Assembly (NCBI GenBank): GCA_004123355.1
Contig: SCHM01000001.1
Coordinates: 9,868,193 to 9,932,192 of the forward strand
Direction of reading: 5' to 3'
DNA from: Amphirosellinia nigrospora
Taxonomy: Eukaryota; Ascomycota; Sordariomycetes; Xylariales; Xylariaceae
Length of the DNA stretch: 64,000 bases
This document shows, one piece after another, positions 33,762-47,312 of the stretch. The translations under genes were made by a program, and so were the position numbers. The notes below the pieces were generated by a model. That model was given only the letters and a program-made list of their open reading frames with translations, was not told the DNA's origin and searched no databases. Each line of letters starts with the position of its first letter. The first letter of the stretch is position 1.

Positions 33762-35082
33762 CTAAGCTACCATCTGGCCGTGGTATTCGTCGTATGGATA
33801 CGTCGCATAGTGCTGCGGTTGCTGTCGCTGCTGTGAATATCCTGCTATGCTAGGGACTTGAGGTGTGGGTGTGACTGGACATCTGGGCGGAACATATTTG
33901 TTCAGAGGATCTGTCGCCGCAGTAAAGCACATTCCGTCGGGGGTGATAGGTGGCGTGATATAACCGTCTGCAGGGCCGGGTGCGACAGAACCTTTTTGAG
34001 GCGTGTTATAAATGGCAGAGTGACTCGAGGACATCATCGGCTCGGCAGGAGGAGAAGGGGGCGCCTGTTGGGCCCTCCTAGACATCGCGGCTTGGTGTGC
34101 CAGGAACTCGGTGAGTCTACCGGAAACACGGGACAAGTGGGAAGAAGAATACTTCCTCGAAAGGGTGACAGAGGGTTGATGCAGGTGTTGTGAAAGCGTT
34201 ATCACGGTGAGATGCTCGACGTTATCCCACGCACCATCATTGACTTCTGGTCGTCCGAGTATAGCGCGCGCAAGGGCTAGAGAAGCCCGAGCCATGATAG
34301 ATGGCTTTGTCGAAACAAAATCGCGGTGATACAAGGCAATCTCACTTAGATAAGCAGCCATATGCTCGACTTCCCGGTCGTCTGCTTCCTCAGCCACAAT
34401 CAACTGAGTGAAAAAGTCCACCGTGGGATGGCCAATAGTCCAGTCAAGCGTGTTGAGCACATGCATCTCCATCTGAGTAAACATGCCTGAATCGTACAAT
34501 CCACAGCACATATTGTTCAATTCGTTGATTTGGGGTACTCGATCCTTCTTGTCTCCGTACTTAGCAGCAATCAGGAGTGCTGCGCATCCGACGAGCTGAT
34601 AGTGCTGTTTGTAGACTACTCGCTTTGAGCAGTAACGGTCTAGTAGATTGATAGTCAAGAAGAGCGTTTCGGGAAGGAGGGCGAACGCAGCATGGGCCTC
34701 AATGAGAAAATCGATTAGGTATGGTCTCATAAACCACTGGATTTCTCGTTGCATATCGATTAAGTTGGCGTCAGGTAACGTTTCATCCTTTTGCAACAGG
34801 TTAGTCGACATCATAGTGAATGCTCATGTGACATTGTAACAATTATGGTCCATCACAATTGATGATAGCGAGATATAATTCGGGCAAAGAGGTCACTCAC
34901 TTCCATGTGTCTCGTATGCTGCATGATATCCTCCAAGTACTCATCGCCGGCAAGACGCGAGAGTTCATTGGCGATCATCTCTTGCCGGTTACGTGCCAAT
35001 ATCTTGGCGGCATCCTTCATGTTAATGCGTCGTGGCTCGTCGGATTCGATGAAGAAGTCGGGTTATTTGAAGTATACGCCAT
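33762..35082 (-). CDS. G1/S-specific cyclin (Cln/PucA type)
   Basis: Regulatory subunit of Cdk1/Cdc28 for entry into S phase. The start ATG at 35082 (MAYTSNNPDFF once one missing C in the run at 35060-35062 is allowed) leads into INMKDAAKILARNRQEM and YLEDIMQHTRHME. Intron 34788-34900 (GTGAGT...AAAAG, branch GACTAAC) joins ME to DETLPDANL. Cyclin box: MQREIQWFMRPYLIDFLIEAH, LLDRYCSKR, YQLVGCAALLIAAKYGDKKD, LNTLDWTIGHPTVDFF. The second fold carries LSEIALYHRDFVSTKPSIMARASLALAR. The C-terminal 120 residues are Pro/Ser/Gln-rich with S/TP sites (YNTPQKG, TPPITPDG), likely sites of CDK phosphorylation for SCF-driven turnover. About 402 residues. An in-frame ATG inside the intron (MMSTNLLQK) is not the start. 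Confidence 0.92.
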
Positions 35083-38000
35083 GGTGATCAAAACGTATGT
35101 GTTGTCGAGGGAAGATTGAAAGACGGGTGGCTCAGAGGCGGAGTTGTAGTGGAAAGAGTGATGGTCAGGTTCTCCAGGAATCTTATTGCTTGAGCGAGAG
35201 TATTAAGTTGGTCGTCGCGGGTGAGCAGAAATGAGTGTATTATCTCAGGTGGACAGACCGTATCAACATTAGAGTATTAAAGAGTGTGGTGAACAATATC
35301 TTGAAAAGAGAGAGAGAGCGAGAAGAAAAAAAGAATGACGAGAGGTCGAGTGGTTGCCGCGAAGTGGTGGTATTCGAAGTAACCAGGGCCGAGAGTTAGC
35401 CCTTTAAGAGTTGAGTGAATAGCTCTATGTAAAAAGTTAGGTCAGCCCCAGAACCCGGTATCGCAATTAAATCTATTGCAGGAATAACTAGAAACAAGAT
35501 GCAGGTGCCACAATTGGACACAATAGTACCCGTTAAAGATCGATAAAGATCTGGGCAAGGAGTACTTCTGGCACGCAGTGTGAGGTTGTCTCTGAATGTG
35601 TCCAATAGATTCGGGTACGTGGGCACGGGGAACCATGACGTCGGCACCTAGGGTGAATTATGCTTAAAAAGGAGATCTCCCTTACCGCCACGGTCAGTCA
35701 CCAGGAAATTAGATGATTCCTGGGAAACACGGTGGGAACAGCGAGTTAACGGGTCCCACGGGGCAAGCTTATCTGCTCAACGAGAAGATGAAGAAGCGTG
35801 TGTGTGTGGAGGGTACCGTTGGAACTCTGGGAACCTTTCGGCATGCCACTACAGCGAAATAGAACAAATCAGAACCACATCTGCCATACTCTGTTGGTTT
35901 AATCCTGTCTCTGCCACGTACCTCTGCACAAGCAACGCTTCTATCTTGAGGTAGTCGTTAAAGTGACTGGGCTCATGTAGGGCGCGCAAGCGGGATGCTC
36001 CAGTCAGAATCAGACTCTACGTATATAGAGTCCGAGACTGATATATCTGGAGTATATCGATCCACTTTACTATGATGGCCAAAGTCAGATTCCAGGTACC
36101 GCTGGCACGAATGACAGGCGGGAGATCTCTTCTCGGGCAGGGATATCGGCCGAGGAATGAGTACAGGTATCGACCGATGGTTTGGGAGCTGACCAAAGGG
36201 GGAAGTTGGTGGTGGGCGGGTGTGGGGGATGGGAGGAGCCGAAGGGAGGGAGCGTGGTGATTGAGATTCCTCGTCGAAATGAACGAGGCTATTAATTGCG
36301 AGGAATTCCAGCTGGGAGGGACGACTAGGGGCGACGGAAGACTCGAGGAGGAATGAGTTGAATGTCTAATAAAGCGAATAGGGAGACTATCTGCTTTATT
36401 ATCTCGTTGCTGACCTTTACTTCACTTTTTTTTTTCTTTCCCAGGCACACCAAGCAGCACGTTCTCAAGCTCGGACCTCTGTTCCTTTTCGACTAGTGGC
36501 GGGCCCCAAGGGATTTATCTCTCCTCCTTCCCTCTCCTTTTCATTGAGCAAGGAGACTATCGTAGGGTGATGCGTCGAGAGAAAGGGAATGAATGGATCG
36601 GATGGAGGAGGTGAGGAGGTGAGGAAGGGAAGGACAGGAGAGACGACCTCGAGTTGGAGGAGGATGTAGGAGATGAAAAAGGATTGGAAGAGATTGGCTT
36701 TTAGGAGAGAGGTACTCTTAAGACGCCGGCGGATACGGTAGAAAACCCACAGATACAATGTACCTGCAGCCGACATGGAAGTACCTGCCTGCCTCACGGA
36801 TGGAAGAGGGTAAGTAAGGTGGAGGGATAATGTATGGATGGACGAGTGGATGTACACTACATAAATAAGTACGCTACAGGGGGAAGCGGAAGAAGAGGGG
36901 ACACGGATGGGACTGGGACTGGGACTGGGCTGGACTGGGAGGAGGACTGGGAGCGAAGAGAACCACTGCGCTGCACCGCGCTGCAGGGCACCGCACACTG
37001 CACACTGCACACCAACTGCAGCACCAAGACTCCATCCATGTGCCAGGATGGGCCCAGCAATAGCAAGCAGCGGAGCGGCAGGGGCTGGCGACGAGCGCGA
37101 CACGGGACGGCCTGTAAGATGCGAGAGATCAGTGATGGCTGAGATGCAGGTCAGAAGTACCTCGAATAGGTACCTTCAGCTCCATACTGTACTGTACTGT
37201 TCTGTACACGGTAAGGCAGTACGCCCTCTCTTAGGTGTTGTGAGGGTGCCCCCAGTGACAGTGTCACGATTTGGAATCCGCACGCACAGTAGCTTTCGCA
37301 CTAATGGTAGGCTAAACCCCAGCTTTCCGCACTGTATTTTTTCCCACGGGCTCACCGAACCCACTAAGACCTAGGTACTACTACTAGGTACTTAGTAACT
37401 AGGTAGTCTGTGATATCGACACGGGCGACCCAAGATGTCAACAAGCTGATTGCTACATGTAGGTGAGCAGTAATTGCGTTTGTCTTTCCCTCGATACATG
37501 CAGTTCTTGTTATACACACGATTGCTCTTCCGGAACAAGTGACGGTCGGATGTCGTATATGTATCATCAGCTACTACCCATGCTAGCCAAGTAAGGTGGT
37601 GTCAAGAGAGTAAGGAATCCTGCTTTAAAACGATCCCAGCCTCACTGCCTAGTAGAATGCGCACCAAGCCTAGCTCGACAAACTACTGCTGCTACTAGGT
37701 ACCTTAGCAAAGTAATAGGTGGGTGATGTACTAATTCTGACACAGTCCAACACAAACTCTCCTAATAAATACAGTGCGAGTAAAGTTAGGCACAACATCA
37801 AATTACCACGGGGAACTTGAAGCTGGTAATTATCTCCATGCAAGTACTGTAGTATAATTACATCTGTAGGCATTCCTCTCTCAACGTCAGGCGGTGTAGG
37901 TGATGGATTGATTATATTGTCTTAGGTGCATTGTATTAGCAAGCAGGGCTATTTTAACTGACTCGTTTTCCTTCGGCCACACAATGTGGCTATTTGCATG

Positions 38001-41000
38001 ATTTTTTCGGGTATGTGCTCCATTAGGTACATTCTGTCTACCCAGTCACCGAGGGAGCAGATGCCTTGGTTGCAGCAAATGTAGTACTGGTATTTCCAAA
38101 CCGCCTGCCTTTGGGAACCGCCTGGCTTCATATCTAAGGCAGTGATGTTATGTAAATTCGTCAATGCCAGAAACTCGGCGATTCCTATTCGACATCACCG
38201 TGCCCAGGTACTTAATTACAGAGGATATGTCCAGCCTGTCGGGCCTAAGCTTCAATTGTTATAGTGTAAGCTGGGACAGGTGGCGAGCAAGGAAGAGCAA
38301 ACAGACAACTGGTGCACAGTACAGTCATACAGTACGGTAGTACTGACGGGATCGTGGCTTTTTATAGGATTAATTTGGCGCTTGCATTGTCACTCAATGC
38401 CCATACATATACATACAGCCCAGCCAGTTGTTATGCAAGTCTGTTTGTACCTTTGCTTGCGCTTCGCCAAAGGACAATGTTACAAGGCTATTCAGAATAT
38501 TGCAGATCACGACGACAACTGGCCAGCGGTTCAGACGGTTGCGCCATTAGATTCACCTGATTGATTGATCGGTTGTTTGTTTGTTTGGCCTTTTATCAGC
38601 TGGTCTTTCGACGGTCTCTTCCCTTGAGGCCAGCTTTGTAGACCACGCATAGAGTAGGTAGGGGCAGCTAGTTGAGATATGCACGTAATATTGCACTCCA
38701 AACCTCCGCATGAGTGCTGACGTCTCAGTAGGTAGGACTATATTATATACATTAGTATACTACTAAGGACTATGTATTTGCGCCCAATAGGTAGTGATAC
38801 CGTTCTCCACTGCAATAACGTGCGATTTGGCCTGGTTTTGGGTGTAGAAACAGCTCAGAATTTGCTGTCTGCGATGTATGATATGTTAGTAGTCGCCGAT
38901 AGGAGCACTATTCATCACACAATTTCCGCGGCCGGATACCGACCATGCAGACCAGGAAGAGACCTTTCAACGTACTCATGACCCCCCACCTCGACTGTGA
39001 TTGGTATCAAGTCGGCCATCCGACGGTCAGTCGAGAATATCTCTGGCCAAAGAGAGAATTGGAAGTGTTCAAGTTGTCGCGTCACAAGCAACCTCTGTTT
39101 GTCAATATGGTCACCGTGTCGTACCTTGTTCGTGTCCTGTATCAAAAGAACCCTCGACATTCTATCCCATACATGCTAGTCTATACACACCAAGAGATGG
39201 GAGCGGTAGGCAGGGGCCCTGACCCGTGCCGTAGGGCTCGATATTCAACCACTCACATGCCGACATTGGCGATCTTCTCCAATGTGAGAACTTAGGGGTA
39301 CAGAAGTACAGAAGACAAGATTGCAGCTGACAGGACTACTCCCCTACAGGCACAGTAGCATTGTGCAGAGTACAGCATAGGATAACACCACGAGCCTAAC
39401 ATGTTAGCAGCTAGACTGGCATCTCAAAATCGCCATCAAGAGAGTATGAAAAACAGTCTATGGGTACCTCGAAGACTATTCTCATCAAGTAGCCTGTATA
39501 TAGATCTCCAACGGTACTGCATCACGGACAGCAGAGAGACAACGTGCGGGTAACGCCAGTATGATGACATTCTGGCAATGATGCAATGCAGATCGTTCGC
39601 GGCTTACCTGGTATACTACTAGTACACTAGAGAGCTTGTCGCGTTCACGATGATCAGCTAGGTCTCAGAAGACGACCAGGCGTTTGTAGGAACAGCCTAT
39701 GCCCTATCTGCTTCAAAGAATAGCAGCACGGTCGGATCCGCGTTCGTTGCGCACAGTAAGTAAGTAGCAATTTCAGGTCCCACACCATACCGAAACATGC
39801 TACATGGCCGAACCACTTAACGCGCTTCACGGCGTGCGCGCGCCCGCACAGATATACAGATACACAGATACACAGATACTTGTACAAGACGGAGAGTCAT
39901 TAGCATTAGGCTTGTTGCTTCTGGCGGCGTTGCCTCAGCCTTTTGGGAGGGGAATCCACAAGAATGCAAGGCAGTTGGCGACCCATTCGCGCCAGGGCGG
40001 CCTCGTCCCCAGGAGCAGCCAGAAGCCAGGGGCCAATCAACCCGCGCCGACGCGTGCTCTACACGACTTTGCAATCAATTAATCATGCGTGTCGTGTGTG
40101 TCGATAGGATCCATCCCGCTGCAGGTCCGGCACAGAAACACACCTTCTCGATCCATCCGACCTGCTACGGCCCCAGCATGCGAGCGCTACATACGACTAA
40201 TTCGGGCTTGTCGGCGCACCAACGTCGTCCGCCGGCCAATAGACGCCGTCCATAGCAATCCCGACTCAGCCTGAACAGGAGACCTGGAGAGCTCGCCACT
40301 GTCGGAGTCTGGATTTGACTCCCAACTACTACCTCACATGTGCCAATGTAGTCACCTCCCGCTTGAGCAAACCACTTGTCCGTCAAGAAGTCACGGCCAA
40401 TGACTAGGGAAACGTACCCCTAATTAGGTAGAACAGATCATCTCTTTATTGGGTAGGGAGATTGGGTTGGCTACCCTCAATACTTATGTATTACTGACAA
40501 AATACGCTTCAGTGTGGCTTGCGCGTTGACCATTTTAGGTTTACCTTCTCCACATGGGATAGAATAACCTGTAGAATAACAGCGAAAAGGTCCTATGCGT
40601 CGAAAAAGAAAAAAGGGGATGTCGATGATAATAGCATTTACTATTACGCTAAGCTGATTAACTCGTAATATACAGTGTACTGTGCAGAAAAGGATGTAGT
40701 GGGAATTGTTGGTGGGCTTTGTGGCACGAGCGTTCCATGCACCTCCATCTAATCCATCAGGATACCGAAATTCCCTTCTTGCAATAGTGTCGCTCTATCG
40801 ATGCATATTGTATCTCACGAAGCCGGCAGTTGGGAAATGCGACTGAAAACATGAGCTAATGCATCGGGCATTTCACTGGGAGACTGACTTCATGGCAACA
40901 TATCATCTACATAGGTATCATCTAGCCCTTGCTGCGAGGTTTTAACTTACGCCCGAGAAGAGGAACAGTATGCTCTTTACGTGACACCAAACCACAGCTT

Positions 41001-44000
41001 ACTTATATTACGTGCGTCTCGTCTGAAGAGGCGAGGCATGTGTACCTAACCTTACATCCACGGCACATCAGACATGACATCGCATCGCGTCGCGTGGCGT
41101 TTGATCCCGAGTCAAACCTCATGCCTCGCCAAGGCAGTGTGGGTATGCTATTGTAGCATTTCGTGTCGATTTCATAAGGGAAAGAAAGCTGCAAGGCAAC
41201 TCTCCGCTCCGTCTCACATAAGTAGATCGGTAGACAGCACAGCCGGTTCCTCTGCCTTGAAAGGGAGTCTCATCATATAGGCTACTTAGATGCCTACCTA
41301 TATAGTGGAAACACAACCCAGGATCCCGCTCATTCATACCTAGGTGGCGAGTTCGTCCGAATACAACCGTTTATCCGGGTTGTCATGACTTTTGGGTTTC
41401 AAAGTTAATCGTGGAAGAACCACAGTACATGATACTGTGTTTATACGGTGTCTTTCGAGTCGGGGTTGTGTGGGTACGGGAGCTCGAACGGAGATTTTCA
41501 ACATCAAAAAGCAGTATCACATACTGTAGTGAACTGCTACATGATATTATAGTTTATAGAAAAGCTATATATTAGACACGTGAAAGTCCACCCGTTCCGC
41601 CATTCTGAAACACAAAAACACACCGTCCAACATATCTCGACTACCTGAGGCACCTACGAAGTAAACCCCATGCATACACTTTAACTAGAGTCCGCTATTT
41701 TTATCTTGAAGTGCCACCTCTTAACGCTAAATTGGTGACTAGTTCAGCTTGCTCTACAACTTTCAAAGACTGTATTTTGAAGCGCGTACAGATTCGAGCT
41801 ATCGGCCTAGCCCCGCAGGAAAGTGTATTATTGGGAATGCTTTTCTGTCCAGTCATCCGCATCTTTACAGCACCTATTCCTTGGGAATCTTGGACACCAC
41901 TAGTCTATGACGTATCGAATCTGACATGGTGGTGGACCCGGCGGTTGGGTTTGGGGTTTGGGGATTTATGTGTAGGCGTGTTCGTGCATGGTTTCGCTTG
42001 ATAATCCCGATCGGGGAAACTTGTCGACGAACTGCGTTGCTCGCTTTTCTATAAAGCATTTGGTTGGTAGGCGGCCTATGTCGTTTAACTAGTGTTGTAA
42101 TTAGCTGCATGAAGGAACAATGCCATTCCTTGGTCCTGGCAATGCCTTGAATGGGATTTGTCGACTTCTCGATGTAGATCAAATCTCACGATCGCTAGAT
42201 AACCTGTTCAAACCGACTGCTGGCCAGCGAATGGCAGCTTGTCCAGTCTCGGCCCGCCAGATGATTTGCTTCCACATCCGCCGGCGGTGAAGGCTTTCAA
42301 AATTTAATCTGTTCTCAATATGGGTCTCTTCAACTACCAATCAGTCCAATCAGTCCCCCATTCCCCAGGTAGTACCTAATCTTGCCCTCCGACAATCGAA
42401 ACCAAGTTAAAGCTTGTTTATCACCGATCATGCTCGGCAACTATCCGAGACTACACCAGGCATTCGAACCTCGCGAACCTATGTCGACCCTCTTTGCGGC
42501 GGCTGTCTCGGCTTTGTTCTACTAGAACCCTACCGTTGACGATGAACGTTAAGGTAGGTCGCTGATAAAACGATGTAGGTTTTATGCAAACAGAAAGTGA
42601 TTTGACTAGCCACAACTTTTCATGCATATGTGAGGAATTAAGCCCCGGAAATAAGGTCAAAAAGGCCGCTTTGATCCTCTCGACTGAGCTGACACCAATT
42701 TGATGCCAACCAGTGATATCTCGTGGTAATCATGCTAGTGAGACATTGAATCCGGTCCCCTAATTCATTACACCGCCTTTATATATTACACAATGTAATC
42801 TCCTACCCTTTTTGGCTCTATTTAAGCCAACATGTTGGCTCGGATCGGAAACAAGATCTTGAATCAGCCGAGATGGCCAATCTAGCGATTGAAGACGGAC
42901 CTAAATTGATGGAATCCTACACTAAACCTTTCACGACATCGTCAGTCGCGTGCCTCATCGAAATTGCTCAATCAACTCTGCTTGCTGCTTGATCTGCTCA
43001 TATATTCATGTCGATGAAGAAGCAAATGAATTAGGGGAAGAGGTCTATTATATATTGATGAAACAAACACAACTGTAGACTTTAAAGAATAGATATCCCC
43101 GTCCTCTTGACCGAAAATATCAGTACTTTCGAGACTTTCAGCTGACGCCAAGCGAGTAATGAGCACAGTACGAGTGGATAAATGGCTTGCTGCTACTCAT
43201 CTTGCAGCTGGCGACTAACATTGGTAAACATGTGGGGATATTTAGACCACACTTGATTAAGGCTGTTCTGGCTGGCAGAACGTCCCGGCAGACTGGAACC
43301 ACTCAACCTACCCTAATGCAACCTTCCCGGTTAGTGTGTGTGCCACCCGCGTGTACTAGATGGAAGATAGCGCTGGACGGCAGCCGTAGAACATTCCCTA
43401 GACGACCAGAAACCGATAGCTACAACCGCGATGTATTGGTTAACATGTAGGTTGTCAAGTTATTTCCCCCGAATGCGCTTTAGAAATGTACCATATCTAA
43501 TTGGGAAAAATACTCTCCCTCTTAGCCCCAAATAGAGTGATAATAGAACATCATACAAACAATATCTGATGGTAGTTATTGCCAAGTATTATAGAAACGC
43601 AAAGACTGCATAAGACAAGTGTTGAGAGATTTATATACCTGTAAACTTTCCCTCCCGCTACCATTATTTGAATTGTTATTCGAAAGGGCAGTACTACTAT
43701 GTAGGCACCCCAGATATAGATACTGGCGGATATTTCCAACTGCGGACCCATGTACTGGAAGTATCGGTTTCTCCGACAAATAAAGGTTCTGCTATTACCA
43801 AGGTCACTATACTGTCAGATCCGAGGCAGCGAGGAAGAAAGGGAGCGGAGCTTGTCATCACAAAAGGCGTGTATCTCATGACACTTCTTGATTGATACCA
43901 GGTTCTGCCGAAGTTTCAAAGAGAGCGAACGTATAAATTTCCAACTAGGAAGCTGCCAATACCTCTCCAGGCGGCCCATTTCGTCACATTACATACAGAA

Positions 44001-47000
44001 TACCTGCTCACAGGGTCGATGCAGAGAACTCTTCGGCAAGCCAATTGGCGAGCTGCGAGGGCTAGCTGCAACAGCCCCTTGCCATGTGCTATGGGCAATG
44101 GCCGCGTCTTCAGTGGTACGACATTCGATGCGCCATGGTCTTAACATTCATATCTACATCAAGTATGGTCCGACACGGCCAGGAACGATGCAGTCTTCGA
44201 AACAACGTATCCCAATCCTATTTGTACCCCATCCTATATTAATAAGAAGCCCGCCTCCCCTCCTACTCAACCAATTATAAAGTCAATAGATCATAGAACG
44301 AGCCCCACGCCGCTGCTCTCCCGTCCATATCCAAAGAGTCACCCAAATTCACTGTTGCATCCGGCCTGTGAGCCGCTCTACGCTCAGATGTCGATGTGGT
44401 ATGTACGCAACTAAAACCATATGATGTCTAGGCGTAGATGCGACGTCTTGGCGTCGCCGCTGTCTGTGCTGGGCAGCGGTATCACTCTCGTCAGCGCCGT
44501 AAAGGGTTTCTCGCGGCCCGCAAGACACGAAAATTCCGACGCGTTGGGAACGCGACGCGAACGAATATGCGGGCGCCCGGGAGGAGAGATCGGGCACCTG
44601 TTATTATTAGCCTGTCTTGACGAACCTGGGCTTAAGCTAACCCACCTTAGACAATGAATAGATGGGCACGCCACAGATGCAAAATCCTAGCACATGTCGA
44701 TGTTCTAGCTGGACGCACGCGTAATGTGAGTACCGTATCTCGTACATCATAGAACGCCCACCGAGTCACAACTTCTTATTATAGCTATATACTGTTGACT
44801 CGAGGATTTCAGTCATCCATGTCATGTCACTGAGCGGGGTTGCATCGGCCCCTCATATCGGTACTTTACGACGTTCCCCAAAAAAAAAAAAAAAAAAAAA
44901 AAGACTAGTACGAGACAGCAGATTGGGAAAGATGCATTAGTATCTGGAGCATCTTACCCATCACAACATGATCAGATGACGGGGCTTTTTCTAGTCAGGA
45001 ATTCAAAGTTCTAGATAGAATTTTCTCTCTACTTTAACCACCCTGCTAGGTCGAAATTAGAAGCAACGCAAGAAACAATTTACAGTGTCTGCCTACAAAT
45101 CCCTAATAGACCTAAATCTCTGCATGTATACTTCTTTCTGCTTGCAGTGTATCACGATGCAGTAGCTACCTTGCAAGGCTCACAGGCAGATCGTCACAGA
45201 TATGCATCAGCGGGGTTGTTTCAAGCGTACAGTAGAAGTCTGTCGTCGTTAGTTGTCATTAGCCTTAACTCCGCATCTGGGATCTATGTAGTACTAGACT
45301 ACCTACCTAAGGACCCTTCTCAATTCCATTATCATCTTCTTATACGGTTTGATCGCCTCGATTGGGCTCTAGCCCTGACGTGGGATCGCGAGTAAGTATA
45401 ACTCTCGTCAGCTGATCATGGGATCATATAGTACATGTACTTAGGACGACATAGGACATGAGGATCACAATAGGTACGCGTATAGTTTGTTGCTGTAGTT
45501 GGCGTTGGATATTGAAAGCTACTTATACCAATATCTGACGCCAAAGTGCTACCCAAGTCAAGTAGTTGCAGGGACATTCACCTCTAACCTAGTCCATGAT
45601 CCATTATTTCTAAATCCACAGACGCGGTGAGAAAATATCTTTCTCGTCTACAGTGGCAATTAGTAGCACGGTCGGCGACGAGGCTCGAGTCGAGTCAAGC
45701 CGAGTCGCGAGATCTGCTTCGGCGTGGAGTTTCACCTAGCACTTGACAATGAGGCAACCGTTCATGCATGTAGTTGTGTAGGCTAGCGACGCAAAGCTTT
45801 CAAGTTTATGCGCAGCATACATTGTCCTATGCTGCATTTGGCAATGGGCCGCGAGACCTTCGGCCCTCCACCCTTCTGGTTCTAGTTCTCCCCTACCCAT
45901 TAGATCCTGTCCATTCATAGACTGACTGCTCGTTAGCTTGTCTAGCATCCAACGATGGCTTGCAGGTTCTGTTGCCGCACGAGTGTGGCATACTGCATTT
46001 GGTGCTGGGCCCCTTCATATTCGTCCTTCCGGCGAATCATAACCGTTCAATTAGGATAGTCGCAACGGCGCCCCGTACAGTGAATACATAGTAGCGCGCG
46101 AGGATCTCTTTCTCTGCCATTAAACACATCTTATTACTTAATAACTGCAGGAGAAAAAAGTTTTCTCTCTCGATTTCTACTCATTAGGAAGTCCTTGCCT
46201 CGGACGCATTCTAGCCCCGCGCTGATAAAAAAAAGAAAGAAAGAAAGGGTCTCCGTGCGAATGCCATGATTCAAGTCGATGGACACCAAATATGATGTGC
46301 ATCAATCCTGCTAGCGGTATGCTCCTATGGGGTTCTACTGGTCGAGTTATGCAAAATGATAGGTAAGGGCAGTGCTTTACGCGTTTCATTTACTTCTCAT
46401 GTATCTTCGTCCCCGCTGGGACGCGCTCAGGTTCCCCTTCAATTGCTTGGCATTGCCGCGGGATTTGAAAAAAACTATTACTCTTTCAGCTCATACCAAC
46501 CTCTCCTTTTCACCACATGGTTATGGCGTTCGCTGCTTTGTTTCCGTACCATTTCGAGCCTAGCGTTCAGCTCTATCGTTGAAACAGAAACCCATTGCGG
46601 CAGTATACGTAATTCGCCGAGTATCTACGAATAAGGAAGCCTAGTCACCCGACAGCAGACATGTCTCAAAAATGTGGCATCGTAAGTTAGTATAACTACT
46701 TCATGCTGACATAACGTACATTCATTTCCCCACCGTTTTGCAAGCCACGAGGGCAGCGTCTTATGGTTGCGGCTAAGATTTACTATTTCCCCCTTAGAAG
46801 CCTGTAAATTGTTGAAACCATTTGCAAAATCCAGTCAGGGCTTAGATATTCTGTGCCTTCAGCGAGACTGTTGGTAGAGACCTTTTAGCGCCGGCCAGGT
46901 GGGTGTTGACTATCCGGTGGAATCGAGCATGAGTCTCACTTACATAGATAGGGTGAAATACCCAGCCTTTCCCTCAAATGTGCTACCATTGACATTTTCC

Positions 47001-47312
47001 CGTACAAAGTAGACGAATGATCTCCCCCTTCGACCTTGACCGCAACCGAAAACTGCAGTTGCAACAGCACGGCTTAAGGATAATTTGCCAGCATAACAAG
47101 AAATATATCGTGCTCTATTCCATCATAATTCTACGATACGTTATATGCCGCTCGGCTGTGAGCCACTTGCGTAGATGTGCTCAAAGTTTCACCAGAAATA
47201 TCACTTAGTTAACCTGGGCCAGTCCAACATATTCACTAGGTTAGGTAGTTGCTTCAATGGGCCTAGCTACGCTACATCATTTAGACCAACACTCGAGCCA
47301 ACATGTGGTGTT
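35083..47312. other. 12-kb gene-poor region
   Basis: No reading frame here has family motifs, sensible codon composition or linked splice sites. The first part (35083 to about 36500) is probably the long promoter and leader of the cyclin gene. Short direct repeats occur, for example GGGACT units at 36907-36930, CACACTGCA units near 36990-37015 and CTGTACTGTACTGT near 37185-37200. TACCTA/TAGGTA words are frequent (37375-37405, 41279-41345, 45295-45305). No transposase, reverse transcriptase or terminal repeat could be recognised by eye. Confidence 0.5.
44880..44902 (+). repeat. A23 homopolymer tract
   Basis: Twenty-three consecutive A residues in the gene-poor region, after a run of C. It could be a retroposon tail remnant or a simple mononucleotide repeat. 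No coding relic was recognised just upstream. Confidence 0.9.

Noticed and set aside
36465-37103. 212-codon minus-strand open frame upstream of the cyclin gene
   Set aside because: Composition is dominated by Ser/Pro from CT-rich simple repeats, it has no family motif, and it lies in what looks like a leader/promoter region.
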